DNA of 64,000 bases from positions 62,001 through 126,000 of the forward strand of contig CAJNDS010002305.1 in assembly GCA_905221605.1 (NCBI GenBank), read 5' to 3'. The stretch is from Symbiodinium natans (Eukaryota; Sar; Dinophyceae; Suessiales; Symbiodiniaceae). Shown here piece after piece: positions 37,850 to 48,768 of the stretch; position 1 is the stretch's first letter; the number at the start of each line of letters is the position of its first letter. The translations under genes were made by a program, and so were the position numbers. Under the pieces are notes generated by a model. That model ran no database searches. It was not told the origin of the DNA and saw nothing but the letters and a program-made list of their open reading frames with translations.

Positions 37850-38350
37850 CGTTCGCGCTTGCGGGGTAGGAGGGCATGAGCTTTGCGTTTTTCACAGCCT
37901 AAGTATGGGGTTGTTGCTGGGGATACTGTCGCGTCGCAGCAATTACATTCAGCTCATATTGCTGGAGTCTTTGCTGGCCAAGTTCTCAGCTGCTTCCGTG
38001 CCGGAATCAGCTCCTGCCGAGTCGCTGTTTCTCTCGACGTCCTCTCTTGCTTTCTCTCCCCTGCGTACTTGGCAAATTGTTTGCTTCCATCGGCTTTAGC
38101 GAAATTGCGTGGATTCTCAGGGGAATGCCTGTCAGATTTTGTAAGTATGCCGTGCACCCCGTACTTGAGGGTGCATGCAGCATATAATTTAGTGTTAAAG
38201 AACAAGCTGTTTTCGATTGGCATGTGGTTTTTTCTGCGTAATAGCTAATGATCCAGTCAAAAGCGTGTTGATCGTGCCTGCGTCCACAATCTATGGCTTC
38301 TTGTTGCGGTAGACCGTCACAGTTCCGGCCTCAATAGCAAAATCATTGGC
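37850..38350. other. no clear gene; upstream of the first TspO-like gene
   Basis: Both strands carry a competing open frame (plus 37883-38248, minus 37954-38223), neither with recognisable motifs. Promoter or trans-splice acceptor of the TspO-like gene may lie in the last 100 bases. Confidence 0.4.
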
Positions 38351-38354
38351 AACC

Positions 38355-39442
38355 ATGCCTACGGTGGAGAAGATCCTGGTCGTCGTCGTGTATGTAGTCA
38401 GCTTGGTCATCAACGGTTTGGCAGCAAGCGGAGTGCTTTCCGGCCTGCCGATCGGCGAAGTGTCTGCCCAGTATCCTACTTACGTGACCCCGGACAATTT
38501 GACGTTTCTGGTTTGGAGTGTAATTTATACCTTGGAGTCGCTCGAATGTGTTCGGAACATCATTTGGCTTGCCATGCGTTTTTTCCAGAAAAGATGGGTT
38601 GAGTAGATTGGCAACCTACCCATGACAAGCATCTCTGAGAAGACTTCAAGAATGCCTGTCAAGGTTTGTTCTCGTGCTCGCACAGTGTTGTCCCTCCGAG
38701 AGCGCGGAGAAGCTTTTGCAGCCGCGGCCTCAGTTGACAACCGAATCACATCAGAACCAGGATTTCAAGTGACATCTCCTACTACGGTCCTTGTCGTTTC
38801 AAGCTTCAGATGCTGAGGCAGCCATGTTGCTTGACTGGCATCTCTGTACGTTGGCGCCTGACCATCGCCTTCCTCCTGAATGCAGTCTGGTTGCCTCTCT
38901 ACGTCAACCTGCAGTTTGGAAAAGCTTTGCTTGTCATCCTGGCATATCTCCTCTTCCTGTTCCTGGTTTATACTGACCTGAACACGGCAACGGCCAATTC
39001 GTTCTGGGAGTGGGTCATGTATGCTGCAGGGATCGCATGCAACGTCAGCTGGGTGCTTGTGGCATCGGTTGCGAACAAGTTCACTCTTTTGGGTGAGTTC
39101 GGGTGGAAGGATGTGTATGGAGTTGCTGGAGCTCCATGGGCTGCAGTGCTGACGATTGGAGCTGTAGCAGCGATTGCCGTCGTGGTGGCTGTAACGCGCA
39201 GTGATTTCGCGTGGTCGCTTGTTGCAGTGTGGGCTTTAGCTGGGCTGTACAGGCAGCACACAGTCCCAGACCCGGACAGCTTCCCGCCAGAAGCCATGAA
39301 CAAGACTTTGGCACTGTGCGCATTGTGGGCCTGTGTTGTTGTTGGGATAGCTGCAGCCACTGGCATTTGCTTGATACCCGCCAATGGTGTCTTCAAGTCG
39401 AAGAACCGGGAGGCGGATCACAAGCCCCTCATTGCGCCTTGA
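38355..39442 (+). CDS. TspO/MBR-like (tryptophan-rich sensory protein) membrane protein, copy 1
   Basis: Three exons: 38355-38536, 38664-38720 and 38818-39442. They sum to 864 bases (287 residues plus stop) with phases closing exactly. Introns are 127 bases (GT-AG) and 97 bases (GC-AG), both followed by an exonic G. The N-terminus has the family signature: LVINGLAASG, then IGEVSAQYPTYVTPDNLTF, then VWSVIYTLE. It is followed by RWRLTIAFLLNAVWLPLY, SFWEWVMYAAGIACNVSWVL, and SDFAWSLVAVWALAGLYRQH. Several hydrophobic segments fit a polytopic membrane protein. At 287 residues it is longer than classical TspO (about 160) and matches the larger bacterial-type tryptophan-rich sensory proteins. Classical TspO proteins bind tetrapyrroles and sterols; ligand here unknown. 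The C-terminus is polar (SKNREADHKPLIAP). Confidence 0.82.
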
Positions 39443-40080
39443 TTGCTGACGACCGCAGGATACCGAAGGGTCAGCCCATCAGACAGGAATGGTCACGAAG
39501 ACATGCTGAACCCAAGTGAAGTGGCAGACCTCATGCGGCAATACAGACTGGTGGGTGCTAAGCACAGCCGCAGCGTTGTAGCCAGATTCATGCGTGCAGC
39601 TGTGCACATGTTCCAGCTGCCCCAGTGAAACAAGCGGACGACGCTGCCGAAGGTTGCACCCAATTCAAGGTTGCATGAGGATCTCAGAATTTGGGATGGC
39701 TTCAGTATGGCCCATGTACAAGCGAGTCCGGCGAGCCCTTCTGGCAACCGGAATTTTCGGTCAGCCCGGGGGGCTTAGCCAGATTTTGCCTTTTCTCGCC
39801 CTTGTCATGCCCATCCCATTTCCGAAGCATGTCTTCTTTTGTTGCCTTTCTGTCGGCACATAAGTTGCTGAGAGCTCGGGCTTTGTGGGAGGTCTTGGGC
39901 TTGCGTATGAGCCTTTCGAAATTTGTTTGTTTGGCACCACCCTCACGCAGGATCTCACTATCAGCTTCGAAGTTATCTTTGTTTAGGTCGGGCTTCGGCA
40001 TTTCTGCTTCATATGAATGTGCTGCCGATTTCGTGGTGGTATAACTGTTTGGGAGGGAGGCCCCACTCTCTGTCCAAGTC
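39443..40080. other. spacer specific to the first TspO-like unit
   Basis: About 640 bases between the stop of copy 1 and the region shared with the downstream flank of copy 2. No homologue of this stretch is seen after copy 2. Short frames only. Confidence 0.5.
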
Positions 40081-40084
40081 GGGC

Positions 40085-40215
40085 TCGGGCACCAGAACAA
40101 GTGCTCCAGCCCATGAGCCAAAGATGTCGAACGCAAAGTTGTTCTTCACCAGCGGCCTCAAGGAACATTGACAGCCTCTGAGTCGTCGTAATTCGAGTTC
40201 ATGCGCGCACTTCGG
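40085..40215. repeat. duplicated flank, first copy
   Basis: Contains GTCGAACGCAAAGTTGTTCT and GTAATTCGAGTTCATG and aligns closely with 42105-42235, just after copy 2 of the TspO-like gene. It marks the junction of the tandem duplication. Confidence 0.8.
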
Positions 40216-40876
40216 CTGCAAGCCTTCGAACTGCAGCTTGTCCCAGTCATTGCAAGTTGACCGTGAAACAGTCGTAAAAGTCTTGCGGTTTCGAAAGTGG
40301 TTCGAGGGACCAGTCGTATGTCGCATGGATATGTCCGATCGGCAGCCATGCTTTGACCAGAGTGCCAAAAACTGGTGCAGTGTGCAGCAGCTTCTGCTCG
40401 GACAGACCGAGCTCTGTGTTTATCTCTGCTTCCAACCGCAAGATTCGCGAGGCAGTTCTTGTGGCCTTCATGTGCAAGCGCCTGCCTTCAGCACGCCAGG
40501 CCATGAACACCACACATTTCCACACAAGCCGTTCATTTATGTTCGAGTTAGGAGCCTTTGTTCGTTCTGAAGCCTGAAGAGGAAAGGAGCATAGAGGGGT
40601 GCCGTATCTTCAAAGCCTCGAACCCAATCCTACTAGTTACCGTCTTATCCGAGTCTTGGCTAGAAATTCGAACAAATCTCTGCCCATCTCGCCCCGAAAT
40701 CTCGCAAGTCGCAAACCAGTGCTCCGAATCCGCCTCAATTTGAACCACTTCTCTCCAGGTGGCTTGCCATCTCCTGCTCACTCGTGCAGGTGTGAGATGC
40801 ACTGTTCTTGTCTTCAGGTCCTGACAGCCTTTTGGGCCAAGTTGGAAGACGGCTTTTTCTGATCGCCGTAGTAGCC

Positions 40877-42100
40877 ATGGCAGTGATTGTAGAGAAGGTC
40901 TTGGTCGTGGTGACCTTTCTCTTGTGCTTGTTTCTCAATGCTTTGGCAGCACGCGGAGATCTTTCCGGAACCACGATCGGCGAGGTGTCGAACAAGTATC
41001 CCACCTACGTCACCCCGGACAACATCACCTTTGCGGTCTGGGGTGTGACCTACCTGCTCCAGCTTCTGCTTGTTGTCGCGCAAATTGCCACAACCGAAAG
41101 CACGGAGAAGTTGTTATCTCAGCCATGTTGCATGACAACTCTCTCTGTTCGTTGGCGTCTGGTGATGATCTTCCTCCTGAACGCGCTCTGGTTGCCCCTC
41201 TATGCCAACCTGCTCTTCGGAAAGTCAATGCTGGTCATCTGCGTCTACCTGGCGCTCCTGATCTCGGTTTACCTTGACGTGAACACCCGGACAACGCAGT
41301 CGTTTTGGGAGTGGGTCATGTATGGCTCGGGCATTGCTTGCAATGTCAGTTGGGTTCTTGTCGCGGCTGTCGCCAACAAGCTCACTTTGGCAGCGAGTAT
41401 GGGAGGCTGGGCCGATGCGTCGCTCGGCTTTCTTCGAGCAGTTTTACGTAGCAGTACGCAATCGCGGTATCTGCGCCTTTTAAGGATGGTTCTGAAGGCT
41501 AAGACCAACTGCCCAAGTGCCGAAATTGTCGGGGGGCAGGAATGGAGTCGCTGGGTCTGCGTGGTTTGCGGGGCTTGTGGTGGCCATCCTCTCGGGTGTG
41601 GCGATTATGATGGCCTCCGTGGGCAGCGATTTTGCGTGGTCGCTGGTCACGGCGTCTTGAAGTGGTCAGTCAGTGGTGTTGGTATCAAGTTTAGGAATTA
41701 AGAGGCAGGTGAACAGAGTTCTTGAAATTTTGATATGCAGGGACTTCTCTCTGAGCAAAATCTCATCCATCAGAAACACATCCGAGGTGTGGTACACTGC
41801 AGGAATGTATCGGCAGCACACTTACTCCGATCCATATGCACTTCCTCCCGCGGCTATGAATAAGACACTTGCGATGGTCTCTAAGCAGTGATTGAGCAAA
41901 GGCTGTCAGGTGTTGAGGGCTTGATTCCATTTTGAGCTGTAGAAATCATCTAACCGCCCGATTTGGGTTTCTGAGAAGAAAAGACCAAGGTTTGCCTGTG
42001 GGCTAGCATGGTCGTTAGTTTTGCGACCTTGTGTGGATTCTTCTTGATCCCTTCCAACGGCGCTTTCGGGGCAAAGAAGAATGATGTGGCAGCAGAGTGA
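40877..42100 (+). CDS. TspO/MBR-like (tryptophan-rich sensory protein) membrane protein, copy 2
   Basis: Four exons: 40877-41418, 41540-41651, 41787-41876 and 41990-42100. They sum to 855 bases (284 residues plus stop) with exact phase closure. Introns are 121 (GT-AG), 135 (GC-AG) and 113 bases (GT-AG), all followed by G. It aligns with copy 1 end to end: IGEVSNKYPTYVTPDNITF, WGVTYLLQLLLVVAQ, RWRLVMIFLLNALWLPLY, SFWEWVMYGSGIACNVSWVL, NGVAGSAWFAGLVVAIL, SDFAWSLVT, GMYRQH and FFLIPSNGAFGAKKND. None of its introns falls where copy 1 has one, and the reverse. The frame is also open upstream to 40808, but ATG 40877 matches the start of copy 1. Either a functional tandem paralogue or a recently diverged copy; no disabling change is seen once introns are removed. 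Confidence 0.82.
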
Positions 42101-42104
42101 TCGC

Positions 42105-42800
42105 CCCAGAACAGGTGCGCAGCCCATGAGTCCAAAACGTCGAACGCAAAGTTGTTCTCACACACCAGTGGCCTCAAGAAAGATTGACGGCCACTGAGTG
42201 GTGGTAATTCGAGTTCATGTACGTGATTTCTTTCAATGCGAGTTGACACCGTGAGACACCTTTTGGTTCGAAGGTTTGGTTTTAGGCGCGTTTAGGTTGG
42301 TGAGAAGAAGACAAATCCGCTGTTAACTCAGGTAGTCCATGGCCTGGCACTGCTCGGAAGTTGTTACTGTCATTGTGCCCATCCTTTTGGGCCAGTGTGA
42401 GCTAGGCATGGTGGAAGAATTATCATGCTTGCCTGCTTCTAATCCGAGCCTGTGCATGATTTGACGCCAACAACTGAAAACCACTTGTTGGCACACAGGA
42501 ATTCGTGCTTTTGCGGTTGTTCTGTTGATTTCTGCTGCTTCGAATCGGAGCTCTTTGCATGGACATGTCCGACCGGCACCCATGCTTCGACCAGAGAGGT
42601 AAAACTGGTGATCAGAATGTGTTTAGGGCATTCCTTCGGCCAGATCCGTGGGGTGGTTCCAAGATGTTCCAAGCTTGACGACACGCAAGCTCTCTAACTT
42701 GAGCGCAGCTAGTATAGCACATCTCAGCCCATCTCGCCAAGAAACCTCTCCAATCTGCCACACACCTGTCTGCTCCGAGTCTTCCTCCACCACAAGTTCT
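42105..42800. repeat. duplicated flank, second copy
   Basis: Matches sequence between the two TspO-like genes: 42105-42235 with 40085-40215, about 42550-42620 with 40320-40390 (CATGGACATGTCCGACCGGC region), and about 42700-42790 with 40660-40750 (CCCATCTCGCC and GTGCTCCGA-like stretches). It is the beginning of what would be a third unit, cut off by the CCCTAAA array at 42812. Confidence 0.7.
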
Positions 42801-42811
42801 TGACTTCACCC

Positions 42812-42893
42812 TAACCTTAAACCCTAAACCCTAAACCCTAAACCCTAAACCCTAAACCCCAAACCCCAAACCCCAAACCCCAAACCCCAAACC
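42812..42893. repeat. CCCTAAA/CCCCAAA array at the end of the TspO-like tandem unit
   Basis: About 11 heptamers: five CCCTAAA then six CCCCAAA. Its left edge coincides with loss of similarity to the upstream region of the TspO-like gene. Confidence 0.92.
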
Positions 42894-43633
42894 GAAGCTT
42901 CAAGCCGCACTCCCGGTCTGCCTGAACCAGGGATTCTGAAGTTGTCTTGCTGCGAGCCATGGTCCAGCAGCCGGCATTCTGAGGCATGGGCCCACGGTAT
43001 GCGCCCTTGCTAAACCTGTGCAGAGTCTGAGATCCTATCAGCTCGTATTCCGGGGATCGTAGTAGGCACGCACATACCCGTTTCTCTAAAGGGGGCTCTG
43101 AGAAGAGCGTCATGTTGGCAGCAACCCTTCGCAGCCTCTGCTTGGAACTCTTCGATCTCAAATTTTCCTTACCGAAGGCCGGGAAAATCTGGTGGTAGCT
43201 TCGCTCTGATCTCCAAGTCCTGCAGAGGGGCTGTGGTTAAAAGTTTCAGATTTCGTTTTGAGAAGACGGAGTACACGCTTTGATAGAGCTTTGGCCACCT
43301 AGGCCATTTGCCTGCACGCTTGCTCAGCCAAATGCATCTGGTTGCTCTATTTTTTGATTGTCCCGATGCTGGCTCGAAGCTTCAACCCCATGTATATTGC
43401 AAGTCGCCCATGTCTCACATTTCGTATGTTCTCCAGCTGTAGGTGAGGACTTGACCGACTAACACAAGGGTAGCTCGTCCCACATCGTAACAGTTCTCCA
43501 CCCATCTCGCAAAGCAGGCTAGGGCAGTTTAGCTGCAGGCTTTCGGAAAACCATCCCCAAGTCTTCAAGCCATTATTGGGGGTATTATGATAATTGGGGT
43601 CACCTTCTTGGGGTCCTTATTATTTAGGGGATC

Positions 43634-43718
43634 CTAAACCCTAAACCCCAAACCCTAAACCCTAACCCTAAGCCCTAAACCCTAAACCCTAAACCCCAAA
43701 CCCCAAACCCTAAATCCT
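43634..43718. repeat. CCCTAAA array with CCCCAAA variants
   Basis: About 12 heptamers. It follows a TTATTGGGG/TTATTTAGGGG-type AT/G motif (43570-43632). Confidence 0.92.
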
Positions 43719-43834
43719 ACTACTTGGGGGTCGATTCTAGGGGCCCGCGACTTTCGTAAGCTCCCATATGTGCGGCCCAGCCGGCCGAGCCTCATGTTCT
43801 GAAGTTGCCTAGGCCTCAGATGGCCTGGGAAGGT

Positions 43835-43900
43835 AGGGTTTAGGGTTTAGGGTTTAGGGTTTAGGGTTTAGGGTTTAGGGTTTAGGGTTTAAGGTTTAGT
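43835..43900. repeat. TTTAGGG array
   Basis: About nine heptamers in opposite orientation to the array 120 bases to the left. A minus-strand exon ends at its right edge. Confidence 0.93.
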
Positions 43901-44014
43901 ATGAAGCACTGGCTTCTCTAAGCCCAGCGTGCTTCCGCAATCTCTTAAAGGCCGCTGGAAGATGGAGTACAGCGCCGTGACCTCAGTTGTGTCCCGCGCA
44001 GCCAGGCTTTTCAT
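43889..44014 (-). CDS. possible small exon or ORF ending in a telomere-type array
   Basis: Minus-strand ATG at 44014 opens MKSLAARDTTEVTALYSIFQ, then RPLRDCGSTLGLEKPVLHTK, with the TAA stop contributed by the array. A GTGCTT donor-like site just before the array is an alternative end. Another frame on the same strand is open further upstream (to 44324). No family recognised. Confidence 0.35.
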   Translation of the reverse strand: MKSLAARDTTEVTALYSIFQRPLRDCGSTLGLEKPVLHTKP

Positions 44015-44530
44015 TGTTATTGCTGTCTTCGGTATGGTGTTTTGGGGCTGAGGGTTGCGAGCTGAGGGTGCAGGGTTGCTTGGTTGCGGCACAGGTTTTT
44101 GCGTTGCAAGAGCGTGTGTAGCCAAGTCGTTGCGGCAACCTGCGCCCAAGAGCCTCCTCCGATCGATTCTTCCTTGCAGTCTCACTTGCACTCTGAGCTC
44201 TCATCTTCTGGGTTGGTTCCGGGTTCGCTGCTGCAGATGAGCCCGCGCCAAACCCACATGCAAAGAATTGTTTCTTAATGGTGATCGAACCATGTGGACG
44301 AAAACGGATAAGGTGTGGCTCCAAGCTAGCCCCGTACTTCAGCAGAAGAGGATTGTTCTGCGTGGGGGGTGTAGGGATGAGGATGCGTGCCAGTGACTAA
44401 CGCCATGAAAATGCTCGTGCTTTGAACGTCGGGGTTCGGTTGTGGAGCAGCCAGGGGCGCCAAGCAGCCTTGTTTGCGTGCAGCACGGCTGTGGGCGTGC
44501 GCCTGAGATGGGGCACAGGAAGTTCAGCTG

Positions 44531-44722
44531 ATGTCCGGGGTAGCAACGTTTTGGCTTCTGGCGCAACCTCTAGAAGCTTTTGCTGCGGTCCTGGGCGACT
44601 TGGTAAACGCCTGCACGCACCACCTCGACAGCCGTGCCAAACCTCCCACAAGCAAGGGAAAGCTTCTCCAAGCGTGTTCGGGCAGGTCTCAAGGGGAGGG
44701 CCGAGGCGAGTTAAAGGGGTAG
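44531..44722 (+). CDS. possible exon, hypothetical
   Basis: 63-codon plus frame with protein-like sequence (ATFWLLAQPLEAFAAVLGDL). A minus frame (44397-44651) competes, so the strand is uncertain. Confidence 0.2.
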   Translation: MSGVATFWLLAQPLEAFAAVLGDLVNACTHHLDSRAKPPTSKGKLLQACSGRSQGEGRGELKG

Positions 44723-44849
44723 ATCATTAGGACTTACAGTTCCCCCCGAGGCCCGGACTTTTTCTTTGCTTCTATCCTAGAACTCGTGCACCTTGAACCC
44801 GAAACGAGTTGTAGACCCCTCAACCAAGGAAAGGCTTTGGGTGTTCCAA

Positions 44850-45075
44850 AATGACCCGGCAAACCAGGTTGAGAAACCACTTAGCCGCAAAAACAGCTCC
44901 GTCCATTCTGTCCCGTGCCTGGGCTCTAAATGCTGAACTCTCAAAACTTGAAGCCTTTGTACATACAAAGCCTTTCTCAAAATATCAATACCTAGCGAAA
45001 CACCGAGCCTCGGAACCGGGGAGCACTGGTTGGAGGTATGGAGGCAGAGAGGGACAGGTGCAAACGGAGCTTTAG
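44850..45075 (+). CDS. possible exon, hypothetical
   Basis: Plus frame MTRQTRLRNHLAAKTAPSIL, then SRAWALNAELSKLEAFVHTK, has even amino-acid usage typical of real coding sequence. No family recognised and no splice partners placed. Confidence 0.3.
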
Positions 45076-45628
45076 GGGCACGAGACTTCCTGATTCTGTT
45101 TTTTACTGGTCTGGAATCCCTTGAAGGCCCCCAAATCTTGACGCACGACACAAGATGGATGAAGCCCCCGGGCTCTTTTAGGTGGTGGTCTCGGCATCGT
45201 CATCTCCATGGTTGTGAACTTGGCGCGGGCCTCAGGTGTTCCACCCAGGTCTTCAGAATGCTAGCATGAAGGACTTGGGGCCAGCCTGGAATCATTCGCG
45301 TCTCGCGGTGCCTTCTTTGCAGATTCCGCATGCATGACACACGGCAGACATGCCAAGGCTGGGCAGATTTGTCATGCGTTCAGGAGTTGGGTGTGACGGT
45401 TTGAGGGTTCATGATCTCGGGTCAGGGATGCACGATTTCGCGGTTTTAGAGTGCATTCCGAATTCTGGGTGGCGCGCCTTCGAAAAAAAGTGCCACCAAA
45501 TCCACACGGCCCGTCACTCCTGTGGCCCTTTATGAAGATTGTGAAGCTAGTGCCCGTCCCTGTAGTCCTAACCGGCTGAAGGCGCTGATCGAGATCTCCA
45601 TCTCGCCTTTCTTTTCGATGTGTCCTGC

Positions 45629-45832
45629 CTAGGGATTTGAGAGACTGAGAGACTGAGTTGTACTGCTGGTTCTTTCAATCTCTGGCTGCTCCATTCCAGA
45701 CAAGGGAAGCCCGAATGACGTACATTCTGCAAGAGTCTGGTCTCTGATCCTGATGTCAAGCATCAAGCGATTTTTTTGAATCTCCCAGCATCTTCTTGAA
45801 CGAAGGCTTTGCAAACACTGAAGCGCCCGCAC
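45629..45832 (-). CDS. possible exon, hypothetical
   Basis: Minus frame CWEIQKNRLMLDIRIRDQTL, then GLPLSGMEQPEIERTSSTTQ, is open to a stop at 45629. An alternative minus frame reads ASVFAKPSFKKMLGDSKK and stops earlier. Only one can be right. Confidence 0.25.
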   Translation of the reverse strand: MRALQCLQSLRSRRCWEIQKNRLMLDIRIRDQTLAECTSFGLPLSGMEQPEIERTSSTTQSLSLSNP

Positions 45833-46499
45833 TGAAGACCCGTCGAATCCTTCTAGGGCGATGAGCTTTGAGCAGAGGTTGAGAGGGCGTTGTGCAGAGG
45901 TTGAGGGCTCAGGGATGAAGAGTCTTCCGTGGCCGAGTGCATGGGTTCGTGCTGTTCTTGCTGTCCGCCAAACACGTCCAAAGAGAAGTCGCTAGTTCCA
46001 GGCACCCAGCATGGTACCCCGTGGCTGAATCCAATCCCGCCCCCCCCCAAGCTGTGAAATCAGAACACCGGAACTGAACAAATTCTCGACAAGCTTGGGG
46101 AGGTACTTCGGGGTGCTGTTCATCCTCGTGGGCTGCCTCATCCTCTGGCGGGCCCCAGCCCTTCGATCTTGGGGGCCCTTGAGTGTTGTTGGCTTTCGGT
46201 GTTCCTGGGGTGTTGCTAGCGTCTAAAGAGGGTTTCCCAACATGAGTTTGGGCCTTGAGTGCTCAGCTGTTGAGGGCCTCCATTCTTCGAACGCAAGGTG
46301 TAGGACCTACAGTCCAAGGAAAAGCATCTGAATCTTCACTTCAAGGAATCAAGGAAAGGATGCTTTACCGGCAATGTCAAATATCTGCTCGCCGTGATCT
46401 TGTGGTAGAAGCAGGAGGAGTGTGAAGAGCATGTAGGGTTGATGAAAAAGGCCCCAAGACTCACAACATTTCGAGAGAACATCCTTGCGAATCACAATG

Positions 46500-47030
46500 C
46501 AGGATTTCCAGTCCCTGTCGTTCAATAGAAGTGGTGTTGAGGATCTTGGACCAAAGATGGTGGTCAAACAAAATTTTGAGCTTGCCGAAATGGTGTTGAA
46601 ACGCCATTTGGAGTGTTTATACAGCTTGATTGGCCATTTGGAGGTTCTTGGACCGAAACACCTTTTTTTTGGTCACATTCGGACTTGGGCTGAAGTGATG
46701 AGCCGCCCTCTTGGTCAAGTTTTTGGGCTTGAGCCGAAGCGGTGTGAGACATCCTTTCTTCGCTCAAAATCTTTTTACTTGGCCGGAGTGGTGTTGAGAC
46801 ACCTTCTTGTCACAACTTGAGGTACAGCAAAAAGATGTCTCAACACCCTTGGTCCAGGCTCAAAGACCTTGAGCCAAGAAGGGTGTCTCAACACCACTTC
46901 GACCGAGTCAATAATGAACCAAGAGGATGTTTGGTCTTGGGCCGTTAAAGTTTTGGACTTGGGCCGAAGTGCTGCTGACCCTTTTTCGAACCTAACTTGA
47001 ACCACAAGAAGGAGAGTGGTGTTGAGACAG
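46500..47030. repeat. dispersed GGTGTTGAGACACC motif family with a hairpin
   Basis: At least six copies of a GGTGTTGAGACACC-like motif, itself nearly palindromic. A strong inverted repeat has arms at 46788-46809 and 46875-46897, identical except for one extra G. Protein-like frames across it are probably by-products of the repeat. Confidence 0.65.
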
Positions 47031-47079
47031 CTCGCCTGCGGTAAATGCTGTTCTACATCACCGGTCGCATACAACATTC

Positions 47080-48440
47080 CACTTCACAGCAAAGATCTTC
47101 AGAAAGAAAACCTCACACCCTGAAGCAACCTGTAATCAAAGTTTGCATTTAAGGCGCAGGGTGGACCTGAAACCGCTAGTCTTGCGTATAGATGACAATA
47201 ACGATAACCTTTTGCCTTTCCCTTTCTCCTTTTGGTTGAAGATTTCATCCACAAAGACCCATTGAAATCAGCTAAAAAGGAGATAATGGATAGAGGAAAA
47301 AGCACTGGGGCAACTCCATTTCTATGATTTAGCCAGTATTGGCATGGAAACAGTGGGTGGGAGGCTGCTCACAATCGTGTTTCGGTCTACCAGGGCCTTT
47401 GAGCCGTACCGCGCGTACGCAGTCAAAGAAGCGCGCAGCCGCCAGCAACTCGAAAACATCGCATTCGTACGAGAGACGGCGCATGACCGCGGGTCCCGGC
47501 CCAGTCAGCAGCTTCGACGGCTCTGTTGTTGTAGCTCGTTCCTTAGAATGATCCAAACCGCGGCCCTGCTACACTTCTCGCATGGTTGATCCATGCTTAC
47601 TAAGTCTCCCCGCCACACTGCTCTTAACATCCAAGTAGCGAAGCCATGGTCCTGCAACACTTTTTGCAAGGTTGACCTAAATGCGTCTGCTTGGAAGACT
47701 GGGCTTATCCAGGGGTGGAGGTGGGGGGGGGAATCCGACTACCAAGCGGTGGGAAAGACTTGACTTAGCACAAGAGCTCTAAAACATCAGCGTGAGGTTC
47801 GGAAAGAGATCCATCACGCAGTCATTGGTTAGTGCCTTGCAGAATGGGCAGGCCGCGAGGGTACGTGGATACCTACCGATGCAAACTGCCCAGGTCTTGT
47901 CTCACGAGTCCCCGAACCCGCTGCAGATGAAGCGGCTCCATCTTAGGCGCATGTTGCGAGGGCTGCGAATGCTTAGAGGGTGGGATCTTGCAAGCCCTAC
48001 ACCTCGGTCCAGGGTTTTGAAGTATGGCCAACAAGGCAGGATTTCCAACTTTAAGTCGCCACCCATAGAATTCAAGAAGTATTAGGGTACACGGCCCACA
48101 ATATCCCAAGTGCAGCAATCCAAGCCAGAGGTTTCGGATTTTCTGAAAGTTTAAGGTTGAAGGCTTAGATGTGAATCCAGAAGCTTTTGTTTGCCTCGCC
48201 ATGCCTAGCCTGTGCACTGACGAACACTATCGAGAACTGCATGCGAGGTCGAAGAAAGGGGGCCCGTGTGTCTTTGACCTCCGGACCTTCTACAGTCAGG
48301 ACCAAAAGCGCCCATTTTGCACCTGAAAGGACCTCAAGAAGCCCTTGTAAATTCTATGCTCCGAATGATGGCCAAGGCCCCGAGCCTTGAGCCGAACCCC
48401 CGCCCCCCCCAAACACGCGCACGACGCGCAAAAATCGAAG
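47080..48440. other. no convincing gene
   Basis: 47339-47590 is open in several frames on both strands (GC-rich); the plus frame with RAYAVKEARSRQQLENIAFV is the most protein-like. No family recognised. Confidence 0.3.
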
Positions 48441-48447
48441 AAAACGG

Positions 48448-48490
48448 TTTAGGGTTTAGGGTTTAGGGTTTAGGGTTTAGGGTGTAGGGA
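48448..48490. repeat. TTTAGGG array
   Basis: Six heptamers, the last one altered to TGTAGGG. Confidence 0.92.
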
Positions 48491-48768
48491 TCGATGTGCC
48501 CATGGCCAGCATCTTCGCGGGCATCATCATCCTTAGCGGCGCGCTTGGCGCCCGGCACCGGGCTGGGGTCTGTTTCGGTTTGGGGTATGGGATGGTTTGG
48601 GCCTGGACAAGTTCTGAGCGCCCAGGAGATGCGAAGAGCTTTTCTGAGCTTTGAACTGAAGGTCTCTTTTTCAGCGGGCAGGGGGCTTCTGAGCATAGCT
48701 TGTTGCCTTGGGTGGGCTTCGATGTAGGTTCGTTGTCGGGCCTTCGTATATACATCCACACGCAGCAT
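48463..48768 (-). CDS. possible exon ending in a telomere-type array, hypothetical
   Basis: Minus frame SSKLRKALRISWALRTCPGP, then SPVPGAKRAAKDDDARED, ending PYTLNPKP and a TAA inside the array. The plus strand is also open here, so the strand is not certain. Confidence 0.3.
   Translation of the reverse strand: MLRVDVYTKARQRTYIEAHPRQQAMLRSPLPAEKETFSSKLRKALRISWALRTCPGPNHPIPQTETDPSPVPGAKRAAKDDDAREDAGHGHIDPYTLNPKP

Noticed and set aside
46855-46880. Relict dinoflagellate spliced leader (CTTGAGCCAA on the plus strand)
   Set aside because: Only about a dozen bases resemble the spliced-leader complement and the diagnostic remainder is absent. Similar partial hits (16755, 20045) are equally weak.
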